Shown here: piece after piece, positions 25,033 through 33,223 of the stretch | Layout of the letters: every line of letters starts with the position of its first letter | Numbering within the stretch: position 1 is the first letter of the stretch | Origin: Nitrospirales bacterium | GTDB taxonomy: Bacteria; Nitrospirota; Nitrospiria; Nitrospirales; UBA8639 | DNA length: 64,000 nt | Assembly: GCA_022828225.1 (NCBI GenBank) | Contig: JAJEJG010000001.1 | Location: forward strand, 1 to 64,000 | Direction: 5' to 3' | The notes under the pieces: generated by a model | Seen by the model: the letters and a program-made list of their open reading frames with translations, nothing else | What the model was told of the DNA's origin: nothing | Database searches by the model: none | Made by a program: the position numbers and the translations under genes

Positions 25033-25401
25033 ATGAACTCAACTTTACATCGAGCGATTTCAAGTTTTTACAACCTGATTTATGAAGCACAGGCGTTTTC
25101 CACGACCATGGCCCGAATCGATTCAGCGGACCACGATCGATATTTGGGGCGAGTGGAAGGGCTCAATTGGGTCCTGGACCGGTGTCAGGAGTTTGAAGAC
25201 GTGGACCAGAATCTCACCACGGCCTCCCTGCACAAACTGCTGGGTGACGTCAAATCCGATCTTGATCATGAACTATCCGTCCAGCGTCGTGAAAAGGGCA
25301 GAAGGGCGGACGGCCGGGAAGAAGCGCTCATCTTCGTGACCGATTATCTCACGAGTTTGATCACGGCCACGGAAATCGAATCGGCCAAGAGCCCGGTCTG
25401 A
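25033..25401 (+). CDS. Small helical protein of unknown function
   Basis: The protein has 122 residues from ATG at 25033 with a strong ribosome site (GTAGGAGGAACA). It is predicted all-helical and rich in charged residues (HDRYLGRVEGLNWVLDRCQEFEDVDQNL, SDLDHELSVQRREKGRRADGREEALIFVTDYL), with no membrane segment. No family is recognised. It is probably co-transcribed with the preceding 109-residue protein. Confidence 0.65.
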   Translation: MNSTLHRAISSFYNLIYEAQAFSTTMARIDSADHDRYLGRVEGLNWVLDRCQEFEDVDQNLTTASLHKLLGDVKSDLDHELSVQRREKGRRADGREEALIFVTDYLTSLITATEIESAKSPV

Positions 25402-25468
25402 CGGTTTTCATTCTGCCGTCGTTTCCGGGAATGCCCTTCCCCTGCAGAGGAAGCCGGAGCCTTCCCTG

Positions 25469-25500
25469 CCTGCCCTGAGCTTGTCGAAGGGTGCTGTCCT
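25469..25500. repeat. TGAGCTTGTCGAAG-type dispersed repeat
   Basis: CCTGAGCTTGTCGAAGGG lies between two small genes. The same word recurs at 26818-26831 and, as a reverse-strand variant, inside the Lon-N gene at 16151-16199. It is a short palindromic repeat widespread in bacterial genomes. Confidence 0.65.
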
Positions 25501-25508
25501 GATAGAGC

Positions 25509-25757
25509 ATGTTTGCCGCCGACCGATTCAAGTCACGCTGGATACGAGAGTGGATTATTTTCGCCGTCTGCCTCGGCTTGGGCGGGCATATCGCTCTCGG
25601 CCTCTTGCTGCACGCGCCGGACCAATGGCCGGCCGGCAGTTTGTGGCTCTATGGCGTGCTATTCGCGCTGTCGGTCTACGTCTGCGTCCAGTTGTTGCGA
25701 TCGGCGTGGTGGTTGTGGAGGGGAGAGCGGACCGCCGATTCGCAGGAACAAATCTGA
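25509..25757 (+). CDS. Small two-helix membrane protein
   Basis: The protein has 82 residues with two membrane helices (IIFAVCLGLGGHIALGLLLH and WLYGVLFALSVYVCVQLLRSAWWLW) and basic ends. Function unknown. An overlapping longer frame on the same strand has the composition of a shadow. The start is ATG at 25509, soon after a dispersed repeat. It converges on the Trm112-like gene. Confidence 0.6.
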   Translation: MFAADRFKSRWIREWIIFAVCLGLGGHIALGLLLHAPDQWPAGSLWLYGVLFALSVYVCVQLLRSAWWLWRGERTADSQEQI

Positions 25758-25771
25758 TCCGTCGGTCGGGC

Positions 25772-26062
25772 TTACAGAATGCCGTCTGTGGGGATCCCTT
25801 CCTCAACGAGCATGATCGGAATCATTTCCCTGATCGGATAGGTCACCTTTTTGTCGTGACGGATCAACCCGCCGTCGAGAGGCTCTTTCACTGGGTTCCC
25901 ACCCGTATTCTGCACTTCCCCAGTCTCAATTTTTCGGTTCAGGACATCGAGAGAGGAGGCATCCAACAGCGTCACCGCCTGCTTGGTTTCCGGGCAACGT
26001 AAAATCTCCAAAAGCGCCTCGTCCAGCGGCATCGCCGGGGCTGACTCGCTGTCAGGACTCAT
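25772..26062 (-). CDS. Trm112-like protein
   Basis: The protein has 96 residues, counted from ATG at 26062 (ribosome site AAAGGGAA); the frame is open to 26113. The Trm112/YcaR pattern is visible: LLEILRCPETKQAVTLLD at the start and GGLIRHDKKVTYPIREMIPIMLVEEG at the end. Trm112 proteins are small zinc-binding or zinc-less activators of methyltransferases. Only one of the usual Cys is present, as in many bacterial members. Partner unknown. Confidence 0.8.
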   Translation of the reverse strand: MSPDSESAPAMPLDEALLEILRCPETKQAVTLLDASSLDVLNRKIETGEVQNTGGNPVKEPLDGGLIRHDKKVTYPIREMIPIMLVEEGIPTDGIL

Positions 26063-26163
26063 GATTTCCCTTTCCGATTCGGTAGTTGTGTTCCACAGTC
26101 GTCTTCCATACACTAGATAATACGTCCATGGATTGCAAGGCGAGGTACTAGCGGTTGGCGACG

Positions 26164-26796
26164 ATGACTATGGATAAGCGCAGTCGACTGCAGCAACTCA
26201 AACGCTATTTCGTCGCGGGACTCTTTGTCGTCGTCCCGGCTTGGGGAACCTTCCTGATTCTCTCCACGTTGTTCGTGACGTTGGATGGACTGTGGGAGGA
26301 TCTGCTGGGTCCCGTGATGACGTTTGAAATACCGGGAGCGGGAATCGCGCTGTTATTCCTGCTCATTCTGGGGGCGGGCATGTTGGGAACCCGTCTCGTG
26401 GGGCAACGGTTCGTCAAACGCGTGGAGGACCTGTTCGAGCGGATCCCATTGGTCAGGAGTATCTATTACACTCTCAAGGGCATGACCGACGTGTTTCAAT
26501 TCCGGGAACGGTTCGGCCAAAGTACGGTGGTCGTGTTTCCGTTTCCCCGTACCGGCCTGTGGGCCATCGGATTTCTCATGGGCACCGCACCGGGGATGCT
26601 CCAGATAGCCGAAGACGATTCACTCATCATGGTGTTCGTGCCGACGGCTATTCACCCCTTTACGGGCTATTTGGCGTTCGTGGGCGCATCCAAGATCCAC
26701 CGCGTCAACCTGCGTCCCGAAGAAGCCATGAAATTGGAATTCTCCGCGGGGCTCTATCGACCACCCCAAGGCTGGCTGGCCGCCGACCCTCCCTGA
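26164..26796 (+). CDS. DUF502 membrane protein
   Basis: The protein has about 210 residues from ATG at 26164 (TTG at 26155 is possible). Two membrane helices (YFVAGLFVVVPAWGTFLILSTLFV and AGIALLFLLILGAGMLGTRLV) are followed by ERIPLVRSIYYTLKGMTDVF, VVVFPFPRTGLWAIGFLMG and MVFVPTAIHPFTGYLAFV, the hallmark order of the DUF502 family. The role is unknown; plant relatives (LCV-like) are also membrane proteins. It stands alone, with repeats downstream. Confidence 0.88.
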   Translation: MTMDKRSRLQQLKRYFVAGLFVVVPAWGTFLILSTLFVTLDGLWEDLLGPVMTFEIPGAGIALLFLLILGAGMLGTRLVGQRFVKRVEDLFERIPLVRSIYYTLKGMTDVFQFRERFGQSTVVVFPFPRTGLWAIGFLMGTAPGMLQIAEDDSLIMVFVPTAIHPFTGYLAFVGASKIHRVNLRPEEAMKLEFSAGLYRPPQGWLAADPP

Positions 26797-26800
26797 AGGA

Positions 26801-26845
26801 GCCTGCCCTGAGTCCTGAGCTTGTCGAAGGATCGAAGGGTTCGAC
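26801..26845. repeat. TGAGCTTGTCGAAG-type dispersed repeat, second intergenic copy
   Basis: CCTGAGCTTGTCGAAGGATCG with flanking inverted words (CTTCGA/TCGAAG) lies just after the DUF502 gene. It is the same family as 25469-25500 and 16151-16199. Confidence 0.6.
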
Positions 26846-26894
26846 CGCTTCCGTAGACTTGTCCCAGGCCAGGCAAGGCAAGGCTACTTCTTCT

Positions 26895-26934
26895 TTTCCC
26901 CTCCTTTGTAAGGAGGGGCGAAGGGGAGGTAGAG
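26895..26934. repeat. Dispersed 40-bp GC-rich repeat, copy 2
   Basis: Differs at one base from 186-225. It has the same inverted CCCCTCC...GGAGGGG arms and the tail GAAGGGGAGGTAGAG, and lies in the gap between the DUF502 and GNAT genes. Confidence 0.75.
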
Positions 26935-27011
26935 ATTGAGGTAGTAGAGACTGAGGCTGTAGGGTAGGAAGTCAAGTTTCCGGATTCCCGCTAACACTGG
27001 ATCCCACGACC

Positions 27012-27509
27012 ATGAACCAGTCAGATCTCCATATCCGGTTGGCCGAACCCCGTGATCTTGAATCGCTAGTCACGTATAACGTGGCGCTCGCGTCAGAAAC
27101 CGAAGACAGACAATTGGAACGGGATCTCCTTCAGTGCGGCGTCGAGGCGATCCTGGCCGACGCCTCCAAGGGGTTTTACGTCGTGATGGAGCACCGGCCC
27201 ACCGGGCAAATCATCGGACAGTTGTTGATCACCTTCGAATGGAGCGATTGGCGAAACGCCGTCTTCTGGTGGCTCCAAAGCGTGTACGTCCACAAGGACT
27301 GGAGACGACAAGGCGTGTTCAAAACCCTGTACGATTACGTGTTGGCAAAAGGCAAACGCCAAGGCAACGTGGCCGGTATCCGTCTCTACGTGGAACAGGA
27401 CAACGTCGTGGCCCAAGGAGTGTATGCGTACGTCGGCCTAGCCTCGGCACCGTACAAAGTATTCGAAACCGATTTCATTCTCCCCACCAGAACGAGTGAA
27501 AAATCCTGA
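27012..27509 (+). CDS. GNAT-family N-acetyltransferase
   Basis: The protein has 165 residues with one GNAT domain: the N-terminal strand (IRLAEPRDLESLV), the central WWLQSVYVHKDWRRQGVFKTLYDYVL containing the acetyl-CoA loop (RRQGVF), and a C-terminal LYVEQDNVVAQGVYAYVGL. The acceptor substrate is unknown. It stands alone between repeat-rich gaps. Confidence 0.88.
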   Translation: MNQSDLHIRLAEPRDLESLVTYNVALASETEDRQLERDLLQCGVEAILADASKGFYVVMEHRPTGQIIGQLLITFEWSDWRNAVFWWLQSVYVHKDWRRQGVFKTLYDYVLAKGKRQGNVAGIRLYVEQDNVVAQGVYAYVGLASAPYKVFETDFILPTRTSEKS

Positions 27510-27722
27510 ACACCTTCGTTTTCGCTTGATTTTCCCAGCTTGCAGCATGAGGACGACTACTCGTTGAATCGTTCGCCAGCCTTTGTGCTCGAATGGTGGA
27601 CAAGTGCAATCACGCCCGGTTAAAGTGTCTCAATGATCGGGCACCCTTGTCACGAGTATTAAAATCGAAGGGGCTAGCCGATCACGGTGCACCAAAGGTT
27701 TCCCAACAGACATGGTACGACC

Positions 27723-28376
27723 ATGCAATTCCATGTAGCCATAGCGCGCGAGTCGGGCGCGGAGCAGGCGGCGCAGACGTTGATCGCGTCCGTGCGTGAG
27801 GCGTTCGGCCGGACTGCCCCCGATTTGGTCTGTCTGTTTTTTTCGCCGCATTATGCGAAGGCCGCACGAGAATTGGTCGAGACGCTCCACCGGGAATTGG
27901 CCCCCCGAGTGATGGTCGGTTGTATGGGCGACGGTGTGATCGGGCCTGCCGAGGAATACGAGAATACGTCGGTCGTGACCTTGTGGGCGGCACAACTGCC
28001 CGAGGTGCGGATGGTCCCTTTTCATTTGACGTTCCACGAAAAGGAATCCCAATCCTCTTATACCTTTAAGGGATGGCCTCAGGAATTGGACTCACTGTCT
28101 GAGCGGCCCACGTTCCTGGTGTTTGCCGATCCCTTTTCCACGCCTATTGAAGACGTGTTTGAAACCATGGAGACACGCTGCCCGGGTGCGCCCGCGATCG
28201 GGGGCGTTGCCAGTGGGGGCACGGATCTGGGTGAAAATCGATTGGTGATGAACGGCGGGATCGTGCGGGAAGGCCTCGTCGGCGTGGCTTTATGGGGACC
28301 GGTGTGGATTCGGACCCTGGTGTCTCAGGGCTGCCAACCCATCGGCGAACGTTACGTGGTAACCAAGGCTGAATGA
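27723..28376 (+). CDS. FIST-domain protein, N-terminal half (interrupted gene)
   Basis: 217 residues from ATG at 27723 match the FIST N domain (VAIARESGAEQAAQTLIASV, VGCMGDGVIGPAEEYE, APAIGGVASGG). FIST domains bind small ligands such as amino acids and signal to partner proteins. The frame ends VVTKAE then TGA, exactly where intact relatives continue through an E-G-N-V-I-Y-E-L-G type junction. The same frame resumes 6 bases later as the FIST C half. A single base change (GGA to TGA) would explain the break. Confidence 0.8.
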   Translation: MQFHVAIARESGAEQAAQTLIASVREAFGRTAPDLVCLFFSPHYAKAARELVETLHRELAPRVMVGCMGDGVIGPAEEYENTSVVTLWAAQLPEVRMVPFHLTFHEKESQSSYTFKGWPQELDSLSERPTFLVFADPFSTPIEDVFETMETRCPGAPAIGGVASGGTDLGENRLVMNGGIVREGLVGVALWGPVWIRTLVSQGCQPIGERYVVTKAE

Positions 28377-28382
28377 AATATC

Positions 28383-28916
28383 ATGTATGAGTTGGGCGGC
28401 GTGCCGACCCTCGAACGGCTCCAGGAGACGCTCGAACGCTTGGGACCGGAACGGGGGAAACAGGTCGCCATGGCGGTACAGGTCGGCGTGGCGTTTGATG
28501 AGCAACGCGAGGAGTTTGGCCGGGGAGATTTTCTCATTCGTGGATTGCTGGGGGCGGACCAACGCTCCGGGGGCGTGGCGATTTCCGACGTCGTGAAGGA
28601 GGGGCAGACGATTCAATTTCACGTGCGGGATCCGAGTGCCGCGAGTGAAGATTTCAATCTCTTGCTGGCGCAGGATCGCGTGGACTTTCCGAATTCCCCT
28701 TTCAAGGGAGCCTTGTTGTTCAGTTGCAACGGCCGGGGCCGGCGTTTCTTCGCCGAACCCAACCATGATATTACGGCCCTCCAACGACAGGCCGACGGGA
28801 TTCCGGTCGCGGGGTTTTTTGCCGCCGGAGAGATCGGGCCGGTGGGCGGGAAGAATTTCATTCACGGGTATACCGCGAGCGTGGCGCTATTTGCCGAGCC
28901 GTTCCCGGATCAATAG
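28383..28916 (+). CDS. FIST-domain protein, C-terminal half (interrupted gene)
   Basis: 177 residues in the same frame as the preceding half, opening at ATG within the conserved MYELGGVPTLERLQ junction. It matches FIST C (GDFLIRGLLGADQRSGGVAISD, GALLFSCNGRGRRFF, GIPVAGFFAAGEIGPVGGKNFIHGYTAS). There is no separate ribosome site, so it could be made only by re-initiation or UGA read-through. Coding quality is preserved, so the interruption is recent, artefactual or tolerated. Confidence 0.8.
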   Translation: MYELGGVPTLERLQETLERLGPERGKQVAMAVQVGVAFDEQREEFGRGDFLIRGLLGADQRSGGVAISDVVKEGQTIQFHVRDPSAASEDFNLLLAQDRVDFPNSPFKGALLFSCNGRGRRFFAEPNHDITALQRQADGIPVAGFFAAGEIGPVGGKNFIHGYTASVALFAEPFPDQ

Positions 28917-28940
28917 AGTGGTATGAAAATACTCCCTTCT

Positions 28941-29094
28941 GTCATTCCCGATCCTCGATTACAAACGTCAAGGACAGGCTCTGATCGGGAATCCAGTGTC
29001 TTTTGTCTTCGCGGACAAACAAAAAGAGTAAAGACCCTGGATCCTTATAGATTGTCTGGATCCCCGATCAAGTCGGGGACAAGCGTCGAGGATG
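28941..29094. repeat. Cluster of dispersed repeat words
   Basis: This gap before the FKBP gene is built from the words seen near 134-158: ATTCCCGAT, CGATTACAAACGTC, AAAGACCCTGGATCC, ATCCCCGATCAAGTCGGGGA. Several pair as small hairpins. It looks like two or three decayed units of one intergenic repeat family. No gene is seen. Confidence 0.55.
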
Positions 29095-29183
29095 ACAGAT
29101 TAGAGAGAGGTTCCCTTTTCATCCCTTGGGGGGCAGGCTGCAACAAAGTGAGTCCATCAGCGCAACGAAAGGAATACAATCAC

Positions 29184-29621
29184 ATGGTGTTGAAAAACAT
29201 TCGGGCTTGGGTATGGGTCGTGGCGGTCAGTGGAGTCTTTGTTCTTCAAGGGCCGGCAACGGTGCTTGGAGCCGAACCCGAACCCGTCAAGACGGCTTCC
29301 GGGTTGCAATACGTGGATTTGGTGACGGGCGATGGTCGCGAGGCGCACGTGGGAGAAACCGCGTTCGTCCACTATACGGGGTGGCTGGAAGATGGAACGA
29401 AGTTCGATAGTTCGGTGGATCGCGGGGACCCGTTTTCTTTTCGGTTGGGTGCGGGGCATGTCATCAAAGGCTGGGATGAAGGCGTCGTGGGCATGAACAT
29501 CGGCACCAAACGCAAGTTGATTATTCCACCCGGTCTCGGATACGGCAGTCGCGGCGCGGGGCGCATCATTCCGCCGAACGCCACGCTGATTTTTGAAGTG
29601 GAACTTCTGGATCTCCGTTAA
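29184..29621 (+). CDS. FKBP-type peptidyl-prolyl isomerase, exported
   Basis: The protein has 145 residues. The signal peptide is [23 protein letters not shown], followed directly by one FKBP domain: [77 protein letters not shown]-type core, and [16 protein letters not shown]. It catalyses proline isomerisation in the periplasm. The frame is open upstream, but that part is repeat sequence. gcvT follows 60 bases later. Confidence 0.93.
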   Translation: MVLKNIRAWVWVVAVSGVFVLQGPATVLGAEPEPVKTASGLQYVDLVTGDGREAHVGETAFVHYTGWLEDGTKFDSSVDRGDPFSFRLGAGHVIKGWDEGVVGMNIGTKRKLIIPPGLGYGSRGAGRIIPPNATLIFEVELLDLR

Positions 29622-29681
29622 AATATCGTTCCGTTCACGGGAGGCGTTTCAGCCTGCCCGGCATCCGATTTCTCTGCTCTT

Positions 29682-30785
29682 ATGAAACACACCTCCCTGT
29701 ATGAGGCCCACGTGGCCCGGAAGGCCAAAATCGTGGATTTCGCCGGTTGGGCCATGCCCCTGCAGTATTCGGGCGTCCTCGATGAATATCATGCGGTCCG
29801 CGCGACCGCGGGTCTGTTCGACGTGAGTCACATGGGACGCCTGCACGTCGAGGGCCCCGGAGCCGTGCCGTTCCTGCAGCGAGTGACCACCAATGACGTG
29901 CAACGCATCGAGCCCATGGGCGCGCAGTACTCGATGATCTGCAACCCTGAAGGGGGCGTCAAGGACGATATTTTCGTGTACCGGTTGGGTGCGGAGGAAT
30001 TTCTGCTGTGTGTGAATGCATCCAATCTCGACAAGATCAGGGGTTGGCTGTTCCAACAGCAGGGTGACGAACAGGAGGAGTTGCGTATCGAGGACCAATC
30101 GGAAGAGCTGGCTCAACTGGCGCTGCAAGGGCCTGTCTCCAAGTCGCTGTTACAGGCGCACGTGCAATCGTCACTCGATGAGCTGAAGCCGCGACGCTGT
30201 CTCCGGGAGACGGTCGGCGGCGTCGAATGTCTGATAACGCGGACCGGCTACACCGGAGAGCCGGGATATGAATTGTACGTGCCGGCAAAGCAGGTTCGCC
30301 TTGTATGGGATCGGCTGATGCAGGCCGGACAAGACTTCGGCTTGAAGCCCGCGGGGTTGGGCGCGCGGGATTTGCTGCGGCTGGACATGGGCTATTTGTT
30401 GTACGGCAATGACCTGACCGAAACAACCACCCCGATCGAAGCCAATGCCAAATGGGTCGTGAGCTTTGACAAAGGCGCCTTCATCGGCGAGCCCGTGCTC
30501 AAACGACAAGTCCGGGAAGGACCGTCCCGGCGCCTGGTGGCATTCGAATTACTCGAAAAGGCCGTGCCCCGTCACGACATGCCATTGTTTGCTCAGGACA
30601 AACCGATCGGCACGGTGACCAGTGGGAACCTGTCGCCGGTTCTGCAGAAAGGCATTGGCATGGGGTACGTGGAGTCCGCCTATACCGAAACCGGAACGGC
30701 CTTCGACGTGGAGATTCGAGGCAAGCGCGTGCCTGCCAGAGTCGTCGGCCTTCCCTTTTATAAAAAGCCCAGGCCGCCGGCGTGA
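29682..30785 (+). CDS. gcvT: Aminomethyltransferase, glycine cleavage T-protein
   Basis: The protein has 367 residues. It transfers the aminomethyl carbon of glycine from H-protein to tetrahydrofolate. Marks: KHTSLYEAHVARKAKIVDFAGWAMPLQY, GLFDVSHMGRLHVEGPGA, NDVQRIEPMGAQYSMICNPEGGVKDD, TRTGYTGEPGYELYV and ARDLLRLDMGYLLYGNDL. The P-protein gene lies about 8 kb away on the other strand; gcvH is not in the window. A Nudix gene follows within 25 bases. Confidence 0.96.
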   Translation: MKHTSLYEAHVARKAKIVDFAGWAMPLQYSGVLDEYHAVRATAGLFDVSHMGRLHVEGPGAVPFLQRVTTNDVQRIEPMGAQYSMICNPEGGVKDDIFVYRLGAEEFLLCVNASNLDKIRGWLFQQQGDEQEELRIEDQSEELAQLALQGPVSKSLLQAHVQSSLDELKPRRCLRETVGGVECLITRTGYTGEPGYELYVPAKQVRLVWDRLMQAGQDFGLKPAGLGARDLLRLDMGYLLYGNDLTETTTPIEANAKWVVSFDKGAFIGEPVLKRQVREGPSRRLVAFELLEKAVPRHDMPLFAQDKPIGTVTSGNLSPVLQKGIGMGYVESAYTETGTAFDVEIRGKRVPARVVGLPFYKKPRPPA

Positions 30786-30807
30786 GGCCGTGCATGAATG
30801 CAGGGCG

Positions 30808-31323
30808 ATGAAGAAACCGATCTATAAGGGAAAAATCATCGACCTCTCCGTGGAGACGGTGACCTTGCCGAACGGGGCTACGGCCGACCTTGAGGTCATT
30901 ACCCACCCCGGGGCCGCGGCCGTGGTGCCGATGAAAGACGACCGGACGGTGGTCATGGTCCGGCAATACCGTCATGCCGTGGGGCGTTTCATCTATGAAA
31001 TCCCCGCGGGCAAGCTGCATCCCGGCGAAGACCCCAAGGAGTGCGCGGCCCGGGAACTGGAAGAAGAGACCGGTTACCAGGTGAACCGGTTGGAACCGCT
31101 CCTGAGCTTTTTGACCACGCCGGGCTTCACCAACGAAATCATTCACATTTTCGTGGGGCGCGAACTTTCGACGGGCACGCAAGATCTGGGTGTGGATGAA
31201 GTCCTGGAGATCATCGAAATGCCGCTCGACCAAGCCATCGCTCGTATCAATACGGGCGAGATCCAGGACGCCAAGACCATCATCGGCCTCCAGGCGGTTT
31301 GGCTCGGATTGCAGGATCAATGA
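30808..31323 (+). CDS. ADP-ribose pyrophosphatase-type Nudix hydrolase
   Basis: The protein has 171 residues from ATG at 30808. The Nudix box is complete: GKLHPGEDPKECAARELEEETGYQ (G-x5-E-x7-REL-xEE-xG). The preceding VVMVRQYRHAVGRFIYEIPAG is typical of ADP-ribose pyrophosphatases of the NudF class. It removes ADP-ribose or related nucleoside diphosphates. Close behind gcvT, so probably co-transcribed. A REP-type palindrome follows. Confidence 0.9.
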   Translation: MKKPIYKGKIIDLSVETVTLPNGATADLEVITHPGAAAVVPMKDDRTVVMVRQYRHAVGRFIYEIPAGKLHPGEDPKECAARELEEETGYQVNRLEPLLSFLTTPGFTNEIIHIFVGRELSTGTQDLGVDEVLEIIEMPLDQAIARINTGEIQDAKTIIGLQAVWLGLQDQ

Positions 31324-31347
31324 CCGAGAACAGGCCGGATCTTATAA

Positions 31348-31386
31348 CTCCCTCGCCCCTGGCGGGAGAGGGCTGGGGTGAGGGGG
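31348..31386. repeat. REP-type palindrome, CCCTCTCCC family, copy 2
   Basis: It has the same arrangement as 8374-8412: an inverted GC-rich pair followed by the tail GGCTGGGGTGAGGGGG. It lies between two convergent genes, where it could also help end transcription. Confidence 0.8.
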
Positions 31387-31429
31387 CATGGGTAGGACAT
31401 GCCTTGTGCCACCAAGAAGCCTCTCCGCT

Positions 31430-32428
31430 CTAACCCAACAGAAACCCGTCCTTTAACGGGTCGTCCGGGTCGATGATGAATTCGTGACGCCCCGTCAGCC
31501 AGGCGCTGCCTTCGACTTCCGGAAGGATCGCCGGGTAGGGACCCAGTTGTGTCTCCTCCACGATTTTTCCTCTGAACCGTGTGCCCAGAATGCTTTCAAA
31601 TTGCAGGGTTTGTCCCACTTGCAGATTCCCCTTGGCGCGAGCGAGCGCTAGGTGTGCGCTGACGCCGGTTCCGGTTGGTGAGCGATCCAAGGCGCCATTC
31701 GCAAAGATGCACGTCTGCCGCAGGTCTCCTCCGGGTGTCTGAGGGGAGCCGATAAAGATCGTGCCGTAGAGGTAGCCGAGTTCCGGCTCCGTGGGGTGGG
31801 CAATGGCGCGTTCGGCTATGATCGCCTGTTTGATGGCCAAGCCCAGGGTTTGGAGTCGCGGCGCGTGGTCAGGCTCCAGATTGAGACCCAGCGCCTCCGC
31901 CCTGCAAAAGGCATAGAACGCCCCGCCAAAGGCGATATCATATTGAACCGGGCCGATGCCCGGAACGTGAACCGTCTGATTCACATCCAGGACAAACGAG
32001 GGCACGTTGAGAAACGCGACGTTTCGTACCTTGCCTTCATCAAGGAACGCTTGAGCCGTCACCAGGCCGCTGGGGGTGTCAAACCGGATCGTGGTGGTTG
32101 GGATGGAAACGGGAAACAACCCCTGCTCCAGCATGACGGTCGCGAGTCCGATGATCCCGTGCCCGCACATCGTGCTGTAGCCTTCATTATGAAAAAACAG
32201 GACGCCGGTATCGGCTTTCGGGTGCGTGGGTGTGACCAACAGGCACCCGTACATGTCGTGGTGGCCTCGCGGTTCCCACATGAGCGCCGTGCGAAGATGG
32301 TCGAGGTGGGAACGGCAGTATTGCCGTTTTTTGAGGACAGTGGCCCCGGCAGGTTCGGGAAACCCCGACGTCACCACGCGAAGCGCTTCGCCGGCAACGT
32401 GACAGTCCAGTGTGGTGATAGTGTGCAT
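31430..32428 (-). CDS. trans-3-hydroxy-L-proline dehydratase-like (proline racemase family)
   Basis: The protein has 332 residues from ATG at 32428. Proline racemase fold: TITTLDCHVAGEALRVV, GHHDMYGCLLV, STMCGHGIIGLATV (first catalytic Cys) and DRSPTGTGVSAHLAL. At the second catalytic position, where racemases and 4-hydroxyproline epimerases have Cys, there is Thr. A Cys/Thr pair is the known mark of trans-3-hydroxy-L-proline dehydratase, which gives pyrroline-2-carboxylate. The neighbouring 2-oxoglutarate dioxygenase gene is on the same strand, 64 bases upstream. Confidence 0.82.
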   Translation of the reverse strand: MHTITTLDCHVAGEALRVVTSGFPEPAGATVLKKRQYCRSHLDHLRTALMWEPRGHHDMYGCLLVTPTHPKADTGVLFFHNEGYSTMCGHGIIGLATVMLEQGLFPVSIPTTTIRFDTPSGLVTAQAFLDEGKVRNVAFLNVPSFVLDVNQTVHVPGIGPVQYDIAFGGAFYAFCRAEALGLNLEPDHAPRLQTLGLAIKQAIIAERAIAHPTEPELGYLYGTIFIGSPQTPGGDLRQTCIFANGALDRSPTGTGVSAHLALARAKGNLQVGQTLQFESILGTRFRGKIVEETQLGPYPAILPEVEGSAWLTGRHEFIIDPDDPLKDGFLLG

Positions 32429-32492
32429 GAGTGGGCCGGGAGGAACGGGACTACCATGCGATGAGGAGGCCCGGAACAAATGAGCGCACCTG

Positions 32493-33146
32493 TCAGGTGT
32501 CGTGTTCCGTCATGAACCAACCGGCGATTGAAAGCCGTTTGTGCTCGCCCGCCAGCGCATCGACGCGGCACACGCGATGGAATCGGGGCACGGCGAAGAG
32601 GGCGAGCGATCCCGGTTCCGGGGCGATGCATTGGGCCACTTCCAGGACACGGTTCCCGCGCGAGTCCTTCCTGGCATGATAGATAATCAGTTCTCCACCC
32701 CAATCGGTGTTCCATTCGGAATGAACGTAGGTCGCCAGGGCCAACCGCCGGAGGGGTGGTGGGCGGTCACGGTTGGCGTAGGCTTCATCCGTATCATCAT
32801 GAGTCGGCAAACAGTCCCCGGCGCCATAGGAATAGAAATTGAAGTTCACGTGTCGTTGCCGGATATTGGGAAAGGATTCCACGTACTCCATAATGCTTGG
32901 CAACGACATTTTGTCGAGAAAGAGTTGCCGCTCCTTCGGACCCATTTCGGCTTTCAGCCAATTGCCTGAATCGGGGAAAGCTCTTGATACCGCGGGCATG
33001 TCCAAGAGACCCGTCCACGTCGAATGCGTCATCGCCTCTCGAAAGATTTCCATTTCCTTTTCGGTCCAGAAATTTTCCAGTACCAGGACCGGATCTTTCC
33101 GAAAAGAGAATTTTTTTGGATTGAATTGATGAAACGAGACTTTCAT
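32493..33146 (-). CDS. 2-oxoglutarate/Fe(II)-dependent dioxygenase
   Basis: The protein has 217 residues. Double-stranded beta-helix oxygenase with the metal site HxD (LPTHDDTDEAY), the distal His (PRFHRVCRVD) and the 2-oxoglutarate Arg (HKRLSIAGWF). Other marks are NFNFYSYGAGDCLPTH and DWGGELIIYH. Relatives hydroxylate proline or protein prolyl residues, though substrate cannot be fixed from sequence. Its downstream neighbour is a hydroxyproline-dehydratase-like gene, which makes a proline derivative a reasonable guess. Confidence 0.85.
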   Translation of the reverse strand: MKVSFHQFNPKKFSFRKDPVLVLENFWTEKEMEIFREAMTHSTWTGLLDMPAVSRAFPDSGNWLKAEMGPKERQLFLDKMSLPSIMEYVESFPNIRQRHVNFNFYSYGAGDCLPTHDDTDEAYANRDRPPPLRRLALATYVHSEWNTDWGGELIIYHARKDSRGNRVLEVAQCIAPEPGSLALFAVPRFHRVCRVDALAGEHKRLSIAGWFMTEHDT

Positions 33147-33223
33147 GAACGGACCTTACTCCGGCACGACGTCGGCTGGAACACCGATATTGATCGAAGG
33201 GTAAGGGAAGTGAAGGAGGACGG

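Noticed and set aside
28374-28376. UGA in the FIST gene as selenocysteine
   Set aside because: No Cys is expected at this position in relatives and no bacterial SECIS-like hairpin is evident just after the codon.
29622-29681. Glycine riboswitch before gcvT
   Set aside because: The gap is only 60 bases and shows no tandem aptamer pattern; none was found before gcvP either.
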